This document shows, in pieces, positions 18,303-27,486 of a stretch of 64,000 nt of DNA. Below the pieces are notes generated by a model. The model made no database searches, had not been told where the DNA came from, and was given only the letters and a program-made list of their open reading frames with translations. Position numbers and translations under genes: made by a program. Numbering within the stretch: the first letter of the stretch is position 1; every line of letters begins with the position of its first letter. This stretch comes from Flavobacteriales bacterium UBA7690. GTDB lineage: Bacteria > Bacteroidota > Bacteroidia > Flavobacteriales_F > PHOS-HE28. The stretch spans positions 62,751 to 126,750 of the forward strand of contig DLGQ01000039.1 in NCBI GenBank assembly GCA_002482775.1. The letters are read 5' to 3'.

Positions 18303-21300
18303 ATGCGGATACTCCTTTTACTCCCGGTCTTTCTATTGGCTCTGGCCACTAGCGCCCAGCCTTTCGACGATAAGCACCCGCCGAACACCTACCGCAATGC
18401 GGACAATCCGCATTACTGGAAGAACAGGCCGCCCAAGCCCGGGTACTGGCAGCAGGATGTACACTACGTGATCAAGGCGCGGCTGGATGATGCCACGGAC
18501 CAACTGACCGGCGAGGAAGCCCTGACGTACGTGAACAATTCGCCGGATACGCTCCAGTACGTGTTCTTCCACCTATACCAAGAGGCGTTCGTGCAGGGAT
18601 CATACCTCGAACGGTTGGAGGGCGGGTTGCGCCGCACCAAGAAGGGCGAAGTATCCTACGCCGGCACACGGATCAATTCCCTGACGATCGATGGTGCCGA
18701 ATTGAAGAAGGAACAGGACAATACCGTACTGAAAGTGTGGCTACCCGAGCCGTTGCCACCGGGCACACGCACCACCTTCCGCATCGGCTTCACCACGCAC
18801 TGGACCAGCGATGTGTACCGGCGCATGAAGCTCTTCAACAGCTGGGGCACCAAGCACTACGATGGTGTACACTGGTATCCACGCATCGCGGTGTACGACG
18901 CGCGCTTCGGGTGGGACACGCAACAACACCTCGGCAGTGAATTCTATGGTGACTTCGGCGCATTCGACGTGGACCTGGACTTCCCGCACCACTATGTATT
19001 GGACGCCACCGGCTGGTTGCAGAACGAGAAGGACGTGCTGCCTGCCGATCTCAAAGCGAAGCTTGACATCCGCAACTTCAAGGACAAACCGTGGAACGAA
19101 GCACCTTCGGTGATCACCGCTCCGGAGCCCGGAAAACGCAAGGTGTGGAAGTTCCATGCCGAGAACGTCCACGACTTCGCCTTCACCGCCGACCCGAACT
19201 ACCGCATCGGCGAAGCGGAATGGAACGGCATGAAATGCGTGGCGTTGGTGCAAGAACCGCACGCGAGCGGTTGGCAGAACGCCGCCGAATACACCGCGAA
19301 GATCATCGCCTGTTACAGCCGCGACTTCGGGATGTACGCCTACCCGAAGATGATCGTGGCCGATGCACGTGATGGCATGGAATACCCCATGCTGACCCTG
19401 GATGGCGGCCGCGACCCGAGTTACCGTGGTCTTCTCGCACACGAGGTGGGGCACAACTGGTTCTTCGGCATGGTAGGGAACAACGAGACATACCGCGCGT
19501 TCCTGGACGAAGGCTTCACCCAGTTCCTGACCTCGTGGGCCTTGGAACACATCGATGGGGATACGTTGGTGAAGGATGCGCCCTCCACGGCTTATGAGCA
19601 GCGCTTCACCCTGCCCCAACGCCCGCGCGAAGAAGAAGTCTACTTCAGCTACCAGCGCGATGCCGTCCGTGATCTACTGCCCCCGATCAACACGCATAGC
19701 GACGAGTTCTCGCGCTACGAGAAAGGCGGACGTGGGTATGGGCATGTCTACTTCAAGACGGCTACCATGCTGTACAACCTGCAGTACGTGCTGGGAGACA
19801 CCCTCTTCCTGGCGGCCATGCAGCACTACTTCGATCAATGGCACATGTGCCACCCGTATCCAGAAGACTTCCGCGAGAGCATCATCGCCTTCACGAACGT
19901 GGACCTCAACTGGTTCTTCGATCAATGGATCGAAACCGATAAGCGCATCGACTACGCGGTGACGAAGGTGACCGGCCAGCATCGCGATAGTGCGCAGACC
20001 ATCCACCTACGCCGCAAAGCCGACCTGCAAATGCCCATCGATCTGCGGGTGGTGGCGCGCGATGGCAGCCTGCACGATTTCCACATCCCGAACACGTGGT
20101 TCGAGAAGAACACGAACGCCACCGTGCTACCGCGCTGGATCGGATACGATGAACTGCAGCGCGACTACATCGCCAAGGTCAACATCCCGTCCGGCATAGA
20201 CCAGGTGATCATAGACCCGACGGATCGTCTGGCGGACGCGTACAAGTTGAACGACCAACTGCGGCCACCGGTGGACATCCAGTTCGACCACCACATCCGG
20301 AACCGACCTGACCGCCGCACGTATCAAGGGTTCGTTCGGCCGGATCTTTGGTGGAACGGTTTCGACGGAGCCAAGGTGGGTGTACACTTCAACGGAGCGT
20401 ACATGAAGTACAAGCACCAGGTCCACTTCACCGGATGGCTCAACACCGGTATGGGGCAATCCCTTCCACCGGGGAATCCATCGGCACAGGTGGATTCGAT
20501 CCCCGGCAACACGGACACTTCATATGACCCGTTCTCCTTCAACTTCCGCTATGAGAACGGCACGGAGAAGATCCTGAAAGGTTCTTCGCTCTTCGTGCAT
20601 GCGCGCATGTTGGACGGCCTGGAGCGCTATGGTGGAGGCTTCGCGTGGAAACTTCCCAATGGAAGAACGGAACTGAAAGCCGAGCTGATCTACATGCTGC
20701 GTCGCGACAGTACGGACCTGACCTACCTGCTCTATCCGGACCAGTGGGAGTTGAACCGCTTGAACGGGGTGATGGACCTGAGCTTGCGCCACCGCTACTC
20801 CTACACCCGTGGTACGGGCGACATCAATTTGGAACTGCGCAACAGTGCCGTGGGTTCCGCATCAACCTACGCGCAAGTGAGGCTCACGGCCGTGAACAGC
20901 AACAGGCTCGGCAAACTGGATGTGCGCACACGCGCCTTCGGACAGTTCGGTACCGGCAACACGCCGCGTGAAAGTGCGCTCTTCCTTGCCGGGGCTTCAC
21001 CCGAAGAGATGATGGAGAACAAGTATGTGCGCAGCATCGGTTTCGTGCCGTACGACCTGTTGGGTCTCGGTGCTGATGTGAACAGCTTCCAGCATGGCGG
21101 TGGGCTCGGACTGCGTGGATATGCCGGTTACTTGGCACCTGAACGTGACGCTGACGGCAACTTCATCTTCACCTACCGGGGCAACACCGGCATAAGTGCA
21201 TCGGGCGAGATCGACCTGGATGGGCTGGTACGGCTTCGGCCGGGGAAACTGGCGCAGTACCTGCACATGGATGTCTACCTATTCGGCGACATCGGTGTGA

Positions 21301-21527
21301 TGGGATACCGTGTGGCGAAAGCCGATGGACAGGAACTCCGGTTGGCTGAGCCACGTGCGGATGCTGGAGTGGGCGCTGCGCTCACGATCAAAAAGTGGGG
21401 GCCGCTGGTGGACATCAACCCGCTCACGATCCGGTTCGACATGCCGTTGGTGCTCTCCGCACTGCCCGCAACAGAGACCGACAACTTCGCGTTCCGCTAT
21501 GTACTGGCCGTTGGCCGAAGCTTCTGA
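18303..21527 (+). CDS. M1-family metallopeptidase with C-terminal beta-barrel-like domain
   Basis: The 1074-residue exported protein has a signal peptide (residues 1-18, ending TSAQP) and an M1 peptidase domain. The zinc site is HEVGH at 380-384 with the third ligand Glu403 (DEGF), i.e. HEXXH-X18-E. The canonical GxMEN exopeptidase motif is replaced by DGMEYPML, so aminopeptidase activity should not be assumed. Residues about 690-1074 are rich in alternating polar and aromatic strands and end with FRYVLAVGRSF, a terminal phenylalanine as in outer-membrane barrels. The protease may thus be anchored in the outer membrane. Confidence 0.87.
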   Translation: MRILLLLPVFLLALATSAQPFDDKHPPNTYRNADNPHYWKNRPPKPGYWQQDVHYVIKARLDDATDQLTGEEALTYVNNSPDTLQYVFFHLYQEAFVQGSYLERLEGGLRRTKKGEVSYAGTRINSLTIDGAELKKEQDNTVLKVWLPEPLPPGTRTTFRIGFTTHWTSDVYRRMKLFNSWGTKHYDGVHWYPRIAVYDARFGWDTQQHLGSEFYGDFGAFDVDLDFPHHYVLDATGWLQNEKDVLPADLKAKLDIRNFKDKPWNEAPSVITAPEPGKRKVWKFHAENVHDFAFTADPNYRIGEAEWNGMKCVALVQEPHASGWQNAAEYTAKIIACYSRDFGMYAYPKMIVADARDGMEYPMLTLDGGRDPSYRGLLAHEVGHNWFFGMVGNNETYRAFLDEGFTQFLTSWALEHIDGDTLVKDAPSTAYEQRFTLPQRPREEEVYFSYQRDAVRDLLPPINTHSDEFSRYEKGGRGYGHVYFKTATMLYNLQYVLGDTLFLAAMQHYFDQWHMCHPYPEDFRESIIAFTNVDLNWFFDQWIETDKRIDYAVTKVTGQHRDSAQTIHLRRKADLQMPIDLRVVARDGSLHDFHIPNTWFEKNTNATVLPRWIGYDELQRDYIAKVNIPSGIDQVIIDPTDRLADAYKLNDQLRPPVDIQFDHHIRNRPDRRTYQGFVRPDLWWNGFDGAKVGVHFNGAYMKYKHQVHFTGWLNTGMGQSLPPGNPSAQVDSIPGNTDTSYDPFSFNFRYENGTEKILKGSSLFVHARMLDGLERYGGGFAWKLPNGRTELKAELIYMLRRDSTDLTYLLYPDQWELNRLNGVMDLSLRHRYSYTRGTGDINLELRNSAVGSASTYAQVRLTAVNSNRLGKLDVRTRAFGQFGTGNTPRESALFLAGASPEEMMENKYVRSIGFVPYDLLGLGADVNSFQHGGGLGLRGYAGYLAPERDADGNFIFTYRGNTGISASGEIDLDGLVRLRPGKLAQYLHMDVYLFGDIGVMGYRVAKADGQELRLAEPRADAGVGAALTIKKWGPLVDINPLTIRFDMPLVLSALPATETDNFAFRYVLAVGRSF

Positions 21528-21530
21528 ACC

Positions 21531-21944
21531 ATGCGCTACATCGCATTCGCAGCACTCCTTGCCACACTCCCGATCAGTGCACAGGACATCGCCGGTCGTT
21601 GGGTGACCATCGACGATAACACCGGCAAGCAACGTTCCGTGGTGGAGGTAACCGTGAAGGACGGGATCGCGACCGGGCGCATCGTGGAGATCTTCGACAA
21701 GACCAAAGCGGACAAGACATGTGAGGCTTGCACGGATGATCGCAAGGGGAAGAAGGTGCTCGGCATGGACATCATCCGTGGCATGGTGCAGGATGATGAT
21801 GAATGGGAAAATGGCACCATCATGGATTCCGACAACGGCAAGGTCTACGATTGCAAGTTGTGGGTGGAGAACGGAAAGCTCCAGGTGCGGGGTTACATCG
21901 CGTTCTTCTTCAGGACACAGACGTGGATCCGAGGGACGAAGTGA
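21531..21944 (+). CDS. DUF2147 exported protein
   Basis: The 137-residue protein has a short signal peptide (ending ISAQD) and the DUF2147 pattern: AGRWVTIDDNTGKQRSVVEV, a CxxC pair in CEACTDDRKGKKVLGM, and a C-terminal LQVRGYIAFFFRTQTWIR. The family is a periplasmic beta-rich domain of unknown role. The gene begins three bases after the M1 peptidase and its stop codon abuts the stop of the convergent T9SS gene with no spacer. Confidence 0.9.
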   Translation: MRYIAFAALLATLPISAQDIAGRWVTIDDNTGKQRSVVEVTVKDGIATGRIVEIFDKTKADKTCEACTDDRKGKKVLGMDIIRGMVQDDDEWENGTIMDSDNGKVYDCKLWVENGKLQVRGYIAFFFRTQTWIRGTK

Positions 21945-24900
21945 TCAACGAAGCACGGTGACGTGGCCTCGCGTGGTGACCAGCGTATTGTTCGCGTTGC
22001 AACGATCCTGGTAGGTGACCGTGTAGATGTAAACACCGTCCGGGACAGGTTTGCCGCCTGATGTCCCATCCCAGTATTTGTACGGATCAACGGACCGGTA
22101 GATCTCTTCTCCCCAACGATCGAAGAGTACCATCTCGAAGGTGCCCGCTTCCGCACCGTAGACCAGGAATTCCTCGTTCAGGTCATCTTCGTTCGGTGTG
22201 AACGCGTTGGGGATATGGATGGAACCGTCGCTATCATCCATCCAGCGGATGGTCACGAAATCGGCATGCTCACAGCCGTAGATGTCCGTGGCCTCATAGC
22301 CGTAATTGCCTTCGCCCACGGTGATCGCATCAACCGTATCGCCCGTGGTCCAGCGCACTTCCACCAGATCACCAACGGGATCCAAGGTCACCTTCTGGGC
22401 CGCACAAAGTTCAACGTCCGCCAAAGGCTCCACCGGGACCGCGAAGTTGAGTTGCACGGTATCCGATACCACACCACAGTAGTTCGTGATCACCGCGATG
22501 TACTGCCCGGTGCGTTCTGCCACATAGGTGCGCCCGACCGAGCCATCCTGCCAAACAGCATCGTTGCCTTGGAAACCTGCATCGAGCGTGTAGGACGAGA
22601 CCGTACAGAGCGTGAGGTCCGCTCCTAGATCGAACGCCACCAACTGGTCGTAGTCCACTTCCACCGTATCGCGATCCGTGCAACCATCCACCACCGCCGT
22701 GATCCAATACTGCCCCGGGGCCGTTACGATGAATACCGGATCCGTACTACCATCCTGCCAGGTCAACGTTGCGCCGACGGAACTCAGGTCCAGCACCAGG
22801 GAATCCGTTCCGCAGATGGTGGTATCCGGACCTAGCCCGAATTGCAGTGGTTCCACGAAGGTGGCCACGACCTCATCCGCGTCCGTACCACAGGCGTTGG
22901 TCACCGTGATCGAATAGGTTCCATCCATTTCTACAACGAGCGTTGGTGCATCACTTCCATCGGACCAGATCAGTTCATCCGCATCCACTAGCACAGGCTC
23001 CAACTCCAGTACTTCACCGCTGCAGATCGTGGTATCATTGGGCAAGGTCACTTGCGGCGCGAACCGCTCGTCAACCACGATGGTGTCGCTCACCGTGCAA
23101 CCGGAACGTTCGGCGTCCACCCAGAATTCACCGGCACCGGTAACAACGAATGTCGAAGCACTGCTTCCATCGGACCACGTCAAGGTCCAATCCGAAAGGT
23201 CCACGTTGAGTTCCAGGGTGGCATCACTACAGATGATGGTATCCGGCCCCAGATCGATCGTCTGGCCCTCGACCAGATCCACAACGATGGCATCACTTAC
23301 TGTTCCGCACGCATTGGTGACATCCAACGTGTAGGTCCCTGATGTTGCAACGGTGAGCGTCGGGTCCGTTGAACCGCCCGTCCACAGATACGAATCAACG
23401 TATTCCACCACGGCGATCAGTTCGATCGGATCCCCAGTGCAGGAAACGGTATCGGCACCCAGCGAAACCGTCGGGAGGTTCGCCGTTGTGACCTCGATGG
23501 TATCCTGCGCAGAGCAACCACCGTCGACCACTTCCACCCAATAGGTCCCAGCAGCGTCAATGGTCAGCGTAGGATCGGTACTTCCATCGGACCATTCGAA
23601 GGTCCACGTACCGGTGAGCGTTTCCAAGGTGAGTTCCTGGCCTTCGCACAACGCGGTATCGGGCCCCAGGTCGATACCGTCGATCTCGCCAGCAGAGACC
23701 ACGATGGTATCGGACCCGATGCAGCAACCCAGGTTGACACGCACCCAATAGGTGCCGCTCGCGCTCACATCCAAGGTCTGTGCAGTGCTCCCATCCTGCC
23801 ACTCGTAGGTGGCATTCGGTATCCCTGCATCGAGCGTTAGCGTTCCACATACCGACGTATCGTTCCCGAGGGCGACATCCACTTCGCACAGGTCGGCGAT
23901 ACCAGCGTCCACGGCTATCGGCGCGCTCTGATCGGTCGCCACAGGGAATGGGAACAATAACGCAGCCGTGGGGAAATTGACCGTGGGGAGCACGGTGGTG
24001 ATCGCGTTGCGATCGGAGACCACATCACAGGTGATCTGGCCGTCAACATCGGTCCGTATCAACAAGAGGTCGAGATCACCACCCCCTTGATCGACCATGC
24101 CGGTGAGCAGGTAACCATCACCAACATCCGATACGTTGTAACCATAGAAGTCCACCAACGAATGCGCTTGGACAGGGTCTCCGTAAGAGCGGCACCAAAG
24201 CATGGTACCGGAATTGGAGATGCCCATGAGGAACAACTTATTGGGTGCCGAGGTGCTGGTGCGGCCCGCAACCACGTAACCAAAAGAGGTCGGCAGCACA
24301 CGCGTGCTATGCTCCTGGCCGCTCCCGCCCACGTTGAAGTCCCTCGCCCAAGCGATATTGCCCAAGGTGTCGCACCGGATCAACCCGGTAGACCATGTGT
24401 TCGATGAACCGTTGATATCCCCGTAGTAGGCGATGGTGAGCGAATCATCCTTCACCACGATATCCGTGGGGTAGACACGACGGTCCTGGAAGTCGGAGAA
24501 CACCAAGTACTTGTTGTCCACGTAGGTACCCGTGAGATCATAGGTGGACAGGCCCACTCTGCGGCCCGAAAGTGGCGCACCTACCACCGACATGCCAGCA
24601 ACGGTGTAATACAGGTCGTTCAGCCGGACAGCTCCACGCACCTCGTCGATATAGGAGTTGGGAGAGTAGAGGTCGTAGCGGTCCGAAAGCCCGATCAGAT
24701 CACCGGTAGCCGCATCGATGCGTGCGTTCATCACATCGCTATACGTGAAGGGGAAGGGTTCGGAAATGCCCCCGAAAACGATGTACTCGCCTGCGTTCAA
24801 TACCAGGATCCGACGCTCGTACATGGATGGGTTGTCCCAGGAACGCAACCAGAGGAGATTCCCTGCGGCGTCCATCCGGAAATGGAATCCTTCCACTTGT

Positions 24901-25223
24901 TGCTGTGTGCCATCGAGACCCGATCCGCATCCGATGAGATCACCTTCCGGGGTATCCGTTAGATGATACACCACCTTCGGCCATTGCCCTGCGGGGCGGA
25001 AAGCACGCGACCAAAGCACCGTTCCGTCGCCATCGATCCGTTGGACCAACGCACTGTCATTGACGCTTCCTGCGATGTAGATGCCGCCCGTGGCGGAGAC
25101 GTGTGAGACGAAACCCGCCTCCGCACGGCCCGGTTCACCGATCACTTTCAGGAATGTCTGGCCGTAGCTCGAGGAGAGCACGCCCAGCGAACAGTATAAG
25201 ATCAAGAGGGAACGCCACACCAT
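21945..25223 (-). CDS. T9SS type B secreted protein with eight Ig-like repeats
   Basis: The 1092-residue protein has a signal peptide (ending SSSYGQT) and an N-terminal propeller-like region to about residue 440 (repeated D-G-x-x-x-W blades). Eight tandem repeats of about 75-80 residues follow, each opening with LG-x-DT-x-x-C or a variant and carrying W-x-DGS and a G-x-Y-W strand. The CHU_C (gliding-motility C-terminal) domain begins IPNAFTPNEDD near residue 1000 and ends with a basic HVTVLR. This fits export by the type IX system and surface display, perhaps as an adhesin. It starts four bases after the SIS gene, as the last member of that operon. Confidence 0.9.
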   Translation of the reverse strand: MVWRSLLILYCSLGVLSSSYGQTFLKVIGEPGRAEAGFVSHVSATGGIYIAGSVNDSALVQRIDGDGTVLWSRAFRPAGQWPKVVYHLTDTPEGDLIGCGSGLDGTQQQVEGFHFRMDAAGNLLWLRSWDNPSMYERRILVLNAGEYIVFGGISEPFPFTYSDVMNARIDAATGDLIGLSDRYDLYSPNSYIDEVRGAVRLNDLYYTVAGMSVVGAPLSGRRVGLSTYDLTGTYVDNKYLVFSDFQDRRVYPTDIVVKDDSLTIAYYGDINGSSNTWSTGLIRCDTLGNIAWARDFNVGGSGQEHSTRVLPTSFGYVVAGRTSTSAPNKLFLMGISNSGTMLWCRSYGDPVQAHSLVDFYGYNVSDVGDGYLLTGMVDQGGGDLDLLLIRTDVDGQITCDVVSDRNAITTVLPTVNFPTAALLFPFPVATDQSAPIAVDAGIADLCEVDVALGNDTSVCGTLTLDAGIPNATYEWQDGSTAQTLDVSASGTYWVRVNLGCCIGSDTIVVSAGEIDGIDLGPDTALCEGQELTLETLTGTWTFEWSDGSTDPTLTIDAAGTYWVEVVDGGCSAQDTIEVTTANLPTVSLGADTVSCTGDPIELIAVVEYVDSYLWTGGSTDPTLTVATSGTYTLDVTNACGTVSDAIVVDLVEGQTIDLGPDTIICSDATLELNVDLSDWTLTWSDGSSASTFVVTGAGEFWVDAERSGCTVSDTIVVDERFAPQVTLPNDTTICSGEVLELEPVLVDADELIWSDGSDAPTLVVEMDGTYSITVTNACGTDADEVVATFVEPLQFGLGPDTTICGTDSLVLDLSSVGATLTWQDGSTDPVFIVTAPGQYWITAVVDGCTDRDTVEVDYDQLVAFDLGADLTLCTVSSYTLDAGFQGNDAVWQDGSVGRTYVAERTGQYIAVITNYCGVVSDTVQLNFAVPVEPLADVELCAAQKVTLDPVGDLVEVRWTTGDTVDAITVGEGNYGYEATDIYGCEHADFVTIRWMDDSDGSIHIPNAFTPNEDDLNEEFLVYGAEAGTFEMVLFDRWGEEIYRSVDPYKYWDGTSGGKPVPDGVYIYTVTYQDRCNANNTLVTTRGHVTVLR

Positions 25224-25227
25224 GGGA

Positions 25228-25848
25228 TCAAACTACGCTGTTCTTGTTGAAGATGTCTCGACCATCATGGCATTGCAACTTGGCATCCAAGATGGAATGG
25301 ATGATGTAAAGGTGCAGGATCTCCACCAGCCCATAACTGCTGCTGGCCACATGGAAGTTGATATCACCCTGTGAGCGAAGGGGGTTAGCGGGGTCGAAGC
25401 CACTGAAGGTGACCAGTCGGCACCCCGCCGTGCGGGCGGCTTTGGCGGCGTTCAGGATGTTGGGCGAAGCCCCGCTGCTGCTGATGGCGAAGACGATATC
25501 CTCCGGATCCGCGAATCGATCGATGGGGGCCGAAAAGAGGTTCTCGAAGCCCAGGTCGTTACCGATGCAGGTGAGCAAACTAGCATCGTTGAAGGCGATG
25601 GCGCGCACGCCGCCGTTCTTCCAATAGTCCACGGCCTGGTGGCTGGCGATGCCCGCGCTGCCGCCGTTGCCCACCATGATGACCTTGCGGCCCGCTGCTT
25701 GGGTGATGCGCACCAGTTCCACCGCATGCTCGATGGCCTTCACATAAGCAAGCTCGCCGTTGGCGTTGCTCGCGCTGATGCCATCGATGAGGCCGTGCAT
25801 GGCACCGGTGTAGCGGGAGAGGAATTCAGGGACGGTGGGCGAGCTCAT
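25228..25848 (-). CDS. SIS-domain sugar isomerase (GmhA-like)
   Basis: The 206-residue protein is a single SIS domain with VGNGGSAGIASH, matching the GNGGSA phosphosugar loop of sedoheptulose-7-phosphate isomerase GmhA, and FAISSSGASPNIL for the second phosphate loop. GmhA makes D-glycero-D-manno-heptose 7-phosphate. The gene overlaps by four bases (ATGA) with an HldE-like kinase/nucleotidyltransferase, which supports a heptose-like pathway. Residues around the active site differ from E. coli GmhA (no DAQH after GNGGSA), so the substrate may be another phosphosugar. Confidence 0.83.
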   Translation of the reverse strand: MSSPTVPEFLSRYTGAMHGLIDGISASNANGELAYVKAIEHAVELVRITQAAGRKVIMVGNGGSAGIASHQAVDYWKNGGVRAIAFNDASLLTCIGNDLGFENLFSAPIDRFADPEDIVFAISSSGASPNILNAAKAARTAGCRLVTFSGFDPANPLRSQGDINFHVASSSYGLVEILHLYIIHSILDAKLQCHDGRDIFNKNSVV

Positions 25849-27359
25849 TTCAACAGGTGCTTCACGAATTTCAACAGGTCTTTCTTGTACACCGGATGTT
25901 CGTTCCCGATGATCTCGACGGCGAGCGAGCCCGTACAGTTGCCCACGAAGCCGATCACCGCCGGGTCCATGCCCGCTTTGGCACAGAGCGCCGTAACACT
26001 GAGCACAGCATCACCGGCACCCACACTGTCCTTTATGCGTGTGGCGAAAGCTGGCGTTAACGACTGGGACTTTCCGCGCCGGTAAATACTGCCCTTCTGC
26101 CCCAAGGTGATCTGCACCTCGTTGGCGTGCGTGATCTCCTGCAGCTTGTCGATCAGCCCATCCAGCGGTTCTCGCTTCGCACCGAACGGAAGGCGCAACT
26201 CCGCCTCGTCGATGCTGATGTAATCCACACGGCCGTATTTGGTGATGTAGTTGAAGCCGTAGTTGTTGCTGTTCGTCTGCGCGTTCACCACCAGGTACTT
26301 CCCGCTCTTCTGCAGCAGATCGATGATGGCAGGGCTCATCACGCCGTGGCCGAAGTCGGCGACGAGGACGAGGTCGCAGGCCGGTAACTTCTTCTCCAGT
26401 TCTGCGATGATCGATGCTTCCAACGCGCCGCTCACGGGCTCGTCGTTCATGAAGGTGACCTCGAAGAGCTTGATGCTGAGGTAGTGGTCCAGGTAGCGGC
26501 GCTTGATCGGCGTGGGGCCATCCGGACGAACGAAATAGGTGCGCTTGATCGCCGGGCTCAGTTTCTCCTCGATCATCTCCCGGCGTTCATCCTTCGCGCC
26601 GAGGCAGGTGATCAGGTCCACGCTTCCGGCGAACTGTTCGAGGTGATTGGCGATGGCGAGCACACCACCGGCGTACGCCTCTTCACGCAACAGGATGCTG
26701 CTGATGGTGGGCGATTTGCTGCTCTTACCTAGCGGGCGGCAATAGTGGTACTCGTCGATGATGGTATCACCGATCACCAGCACGTTCAATTTCTTAAGCG
26801 ACTCCAGGTCTGCCACGATGGTGTCGGCATCGAACCGTTTGCGGAAACCAGCGAGGAAGCTCTGCACACTGTCATCCAACGGACTGAAGTGCGCGTTGAT
26901 CAGCGTGCTGCTGCTGAACTGGATCTCTTCGGTGAAGTGGAGCTTCCCTCCTACTTCGATCGCGGCGGCTTCCTCTTTTGCGATCATGCCCGTCACGTCC
27001 TTCGACCGGTCCTTGTAATCCTGGCCCTTCACGTAAAGGTCGGGCTTCAACAGCTTGATGGTCTCGATCGCTGTTTCCCACTTGTTCAGGCCCACGTAGT
27101 CCACCGCACCAAGTGCGGCGATCGCTTCCATGCGCAAGGTCTCGGTGAATACCGGGCGGCCCGGGCCTTTGTTCACGAAACGATCCGGAGTGACCGTGAC
27201 GATCAACACATCGGCATCCTTCTTAGCGGCCTCGAAGTGTTTCATGTGGCCGAGGTGCAACAGATCGAAACAGCCGTGGCACAACGCCACGCGCTTGCCT
27301 TCGGCCTTGTGCTTCGCGATCACCGAAGCCAATTCGTCGAGTGGAAGGATCTTGCTCAT
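25845..27359 (-). CDS. HldE-like bifunctional nucleotidyltransferase-kinase, inverted domain order
   Basis: The 504-residue protein begins with a cytidylyltransferase-type domain (GCFDLLHLGH at 29-38, KGQDYKD later, to about residue 150). A PfkB/ribokinase-fold sugar kinase follows (VIGDTIIDEY near 195, DSVGAGDAV with catalytic Asp450). E. coli HldE has the same two activities in the opposite order, kinase first. The expected role is phosphorylation of a sugar 7-phosphate at C1 and nucleotidylation of the resulting 1-phosphate after phosphatase action, giving ADP-, GDP- or CDP-heptose. No GmhB-type phosphatase is in the window. It is coupled to the SIS isomerase. Confidence 0.85.
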   Translation of the reverse strand: MSKILPLDELASVIAKHKAEGKRVALCHGCFDLLHLGHMKHFEAAKKDADVLIVTVTPDRFVNKGPGRPVFTETLRMEAIAALGAVDYVGLNKWETAIETIKLLKPDLYVKGQDYKDRSKDVTGMIAKEEAAAIEVGGKLHFTEEIQFSSSTLINAHFSPLDDSVQSFLAGFRKRFDADTIVADLESLKKLNVLVIGDTIIDEYHYCRPLGKSSKSPTISSILLREEAYAGGVLAIANHLEQFAGSVDLITCLGAKDERREMIEEKLSPAIKRTYFVRPDGPTPIKRRYLDHYLSIKLFEVTFMNDEPVSGALEASIIAELEKKLPACDLVLVADFGHGVMSPAIIDLLQKSGKYLVVNAQTNSNNYGFNYITKYGRVDYISIDEAELRLPFGAKREPLDGLIDKLQEITHANEVQITLGQKGSIYRRGKSQSLTPAFATRIKDSVGAGDAVLSVTALCAKAGMDPAVIGFVGNCTGSLAVEIIGNEHPVYKKDLLKFVKHLLK

Positions 27360-27370
27360 GAGGAATGGAA

Positions 27371-27480
27371 CGCTGATGACGCTGAAGAGCGCAGATCAAA
27401 ATATGATAATACCAGATCATCCATGCTCCTCAGCCCCATTCTCATATCAGCATTCATCATACCTATCAGCGTCATCTGCG
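27371..27480. repeat. Inverted-repeat element in the operon gap
   Basis: Perfect 11-base inverted arms, GATGACGCTGA at 27375-27385 and TCAGCGTCATC at 27466-27476, bound an AT-richer interior. The element fills the only long gap (127 bases) in an otherwise overlapping gene run. The look is that of a small dispersed palindromic repeat or MITE remnant; no other full copy is in this window. Confidence 0.5.
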
Positions 27481-27486
27481 TGCCCA

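Noticed and set aside
25457..25727. Short arginine-rich minus-strand frame inside the SIS gene
   Set aside because: Out-of-frame shadow; the SIS product has clear phosphosugar-binding loops.
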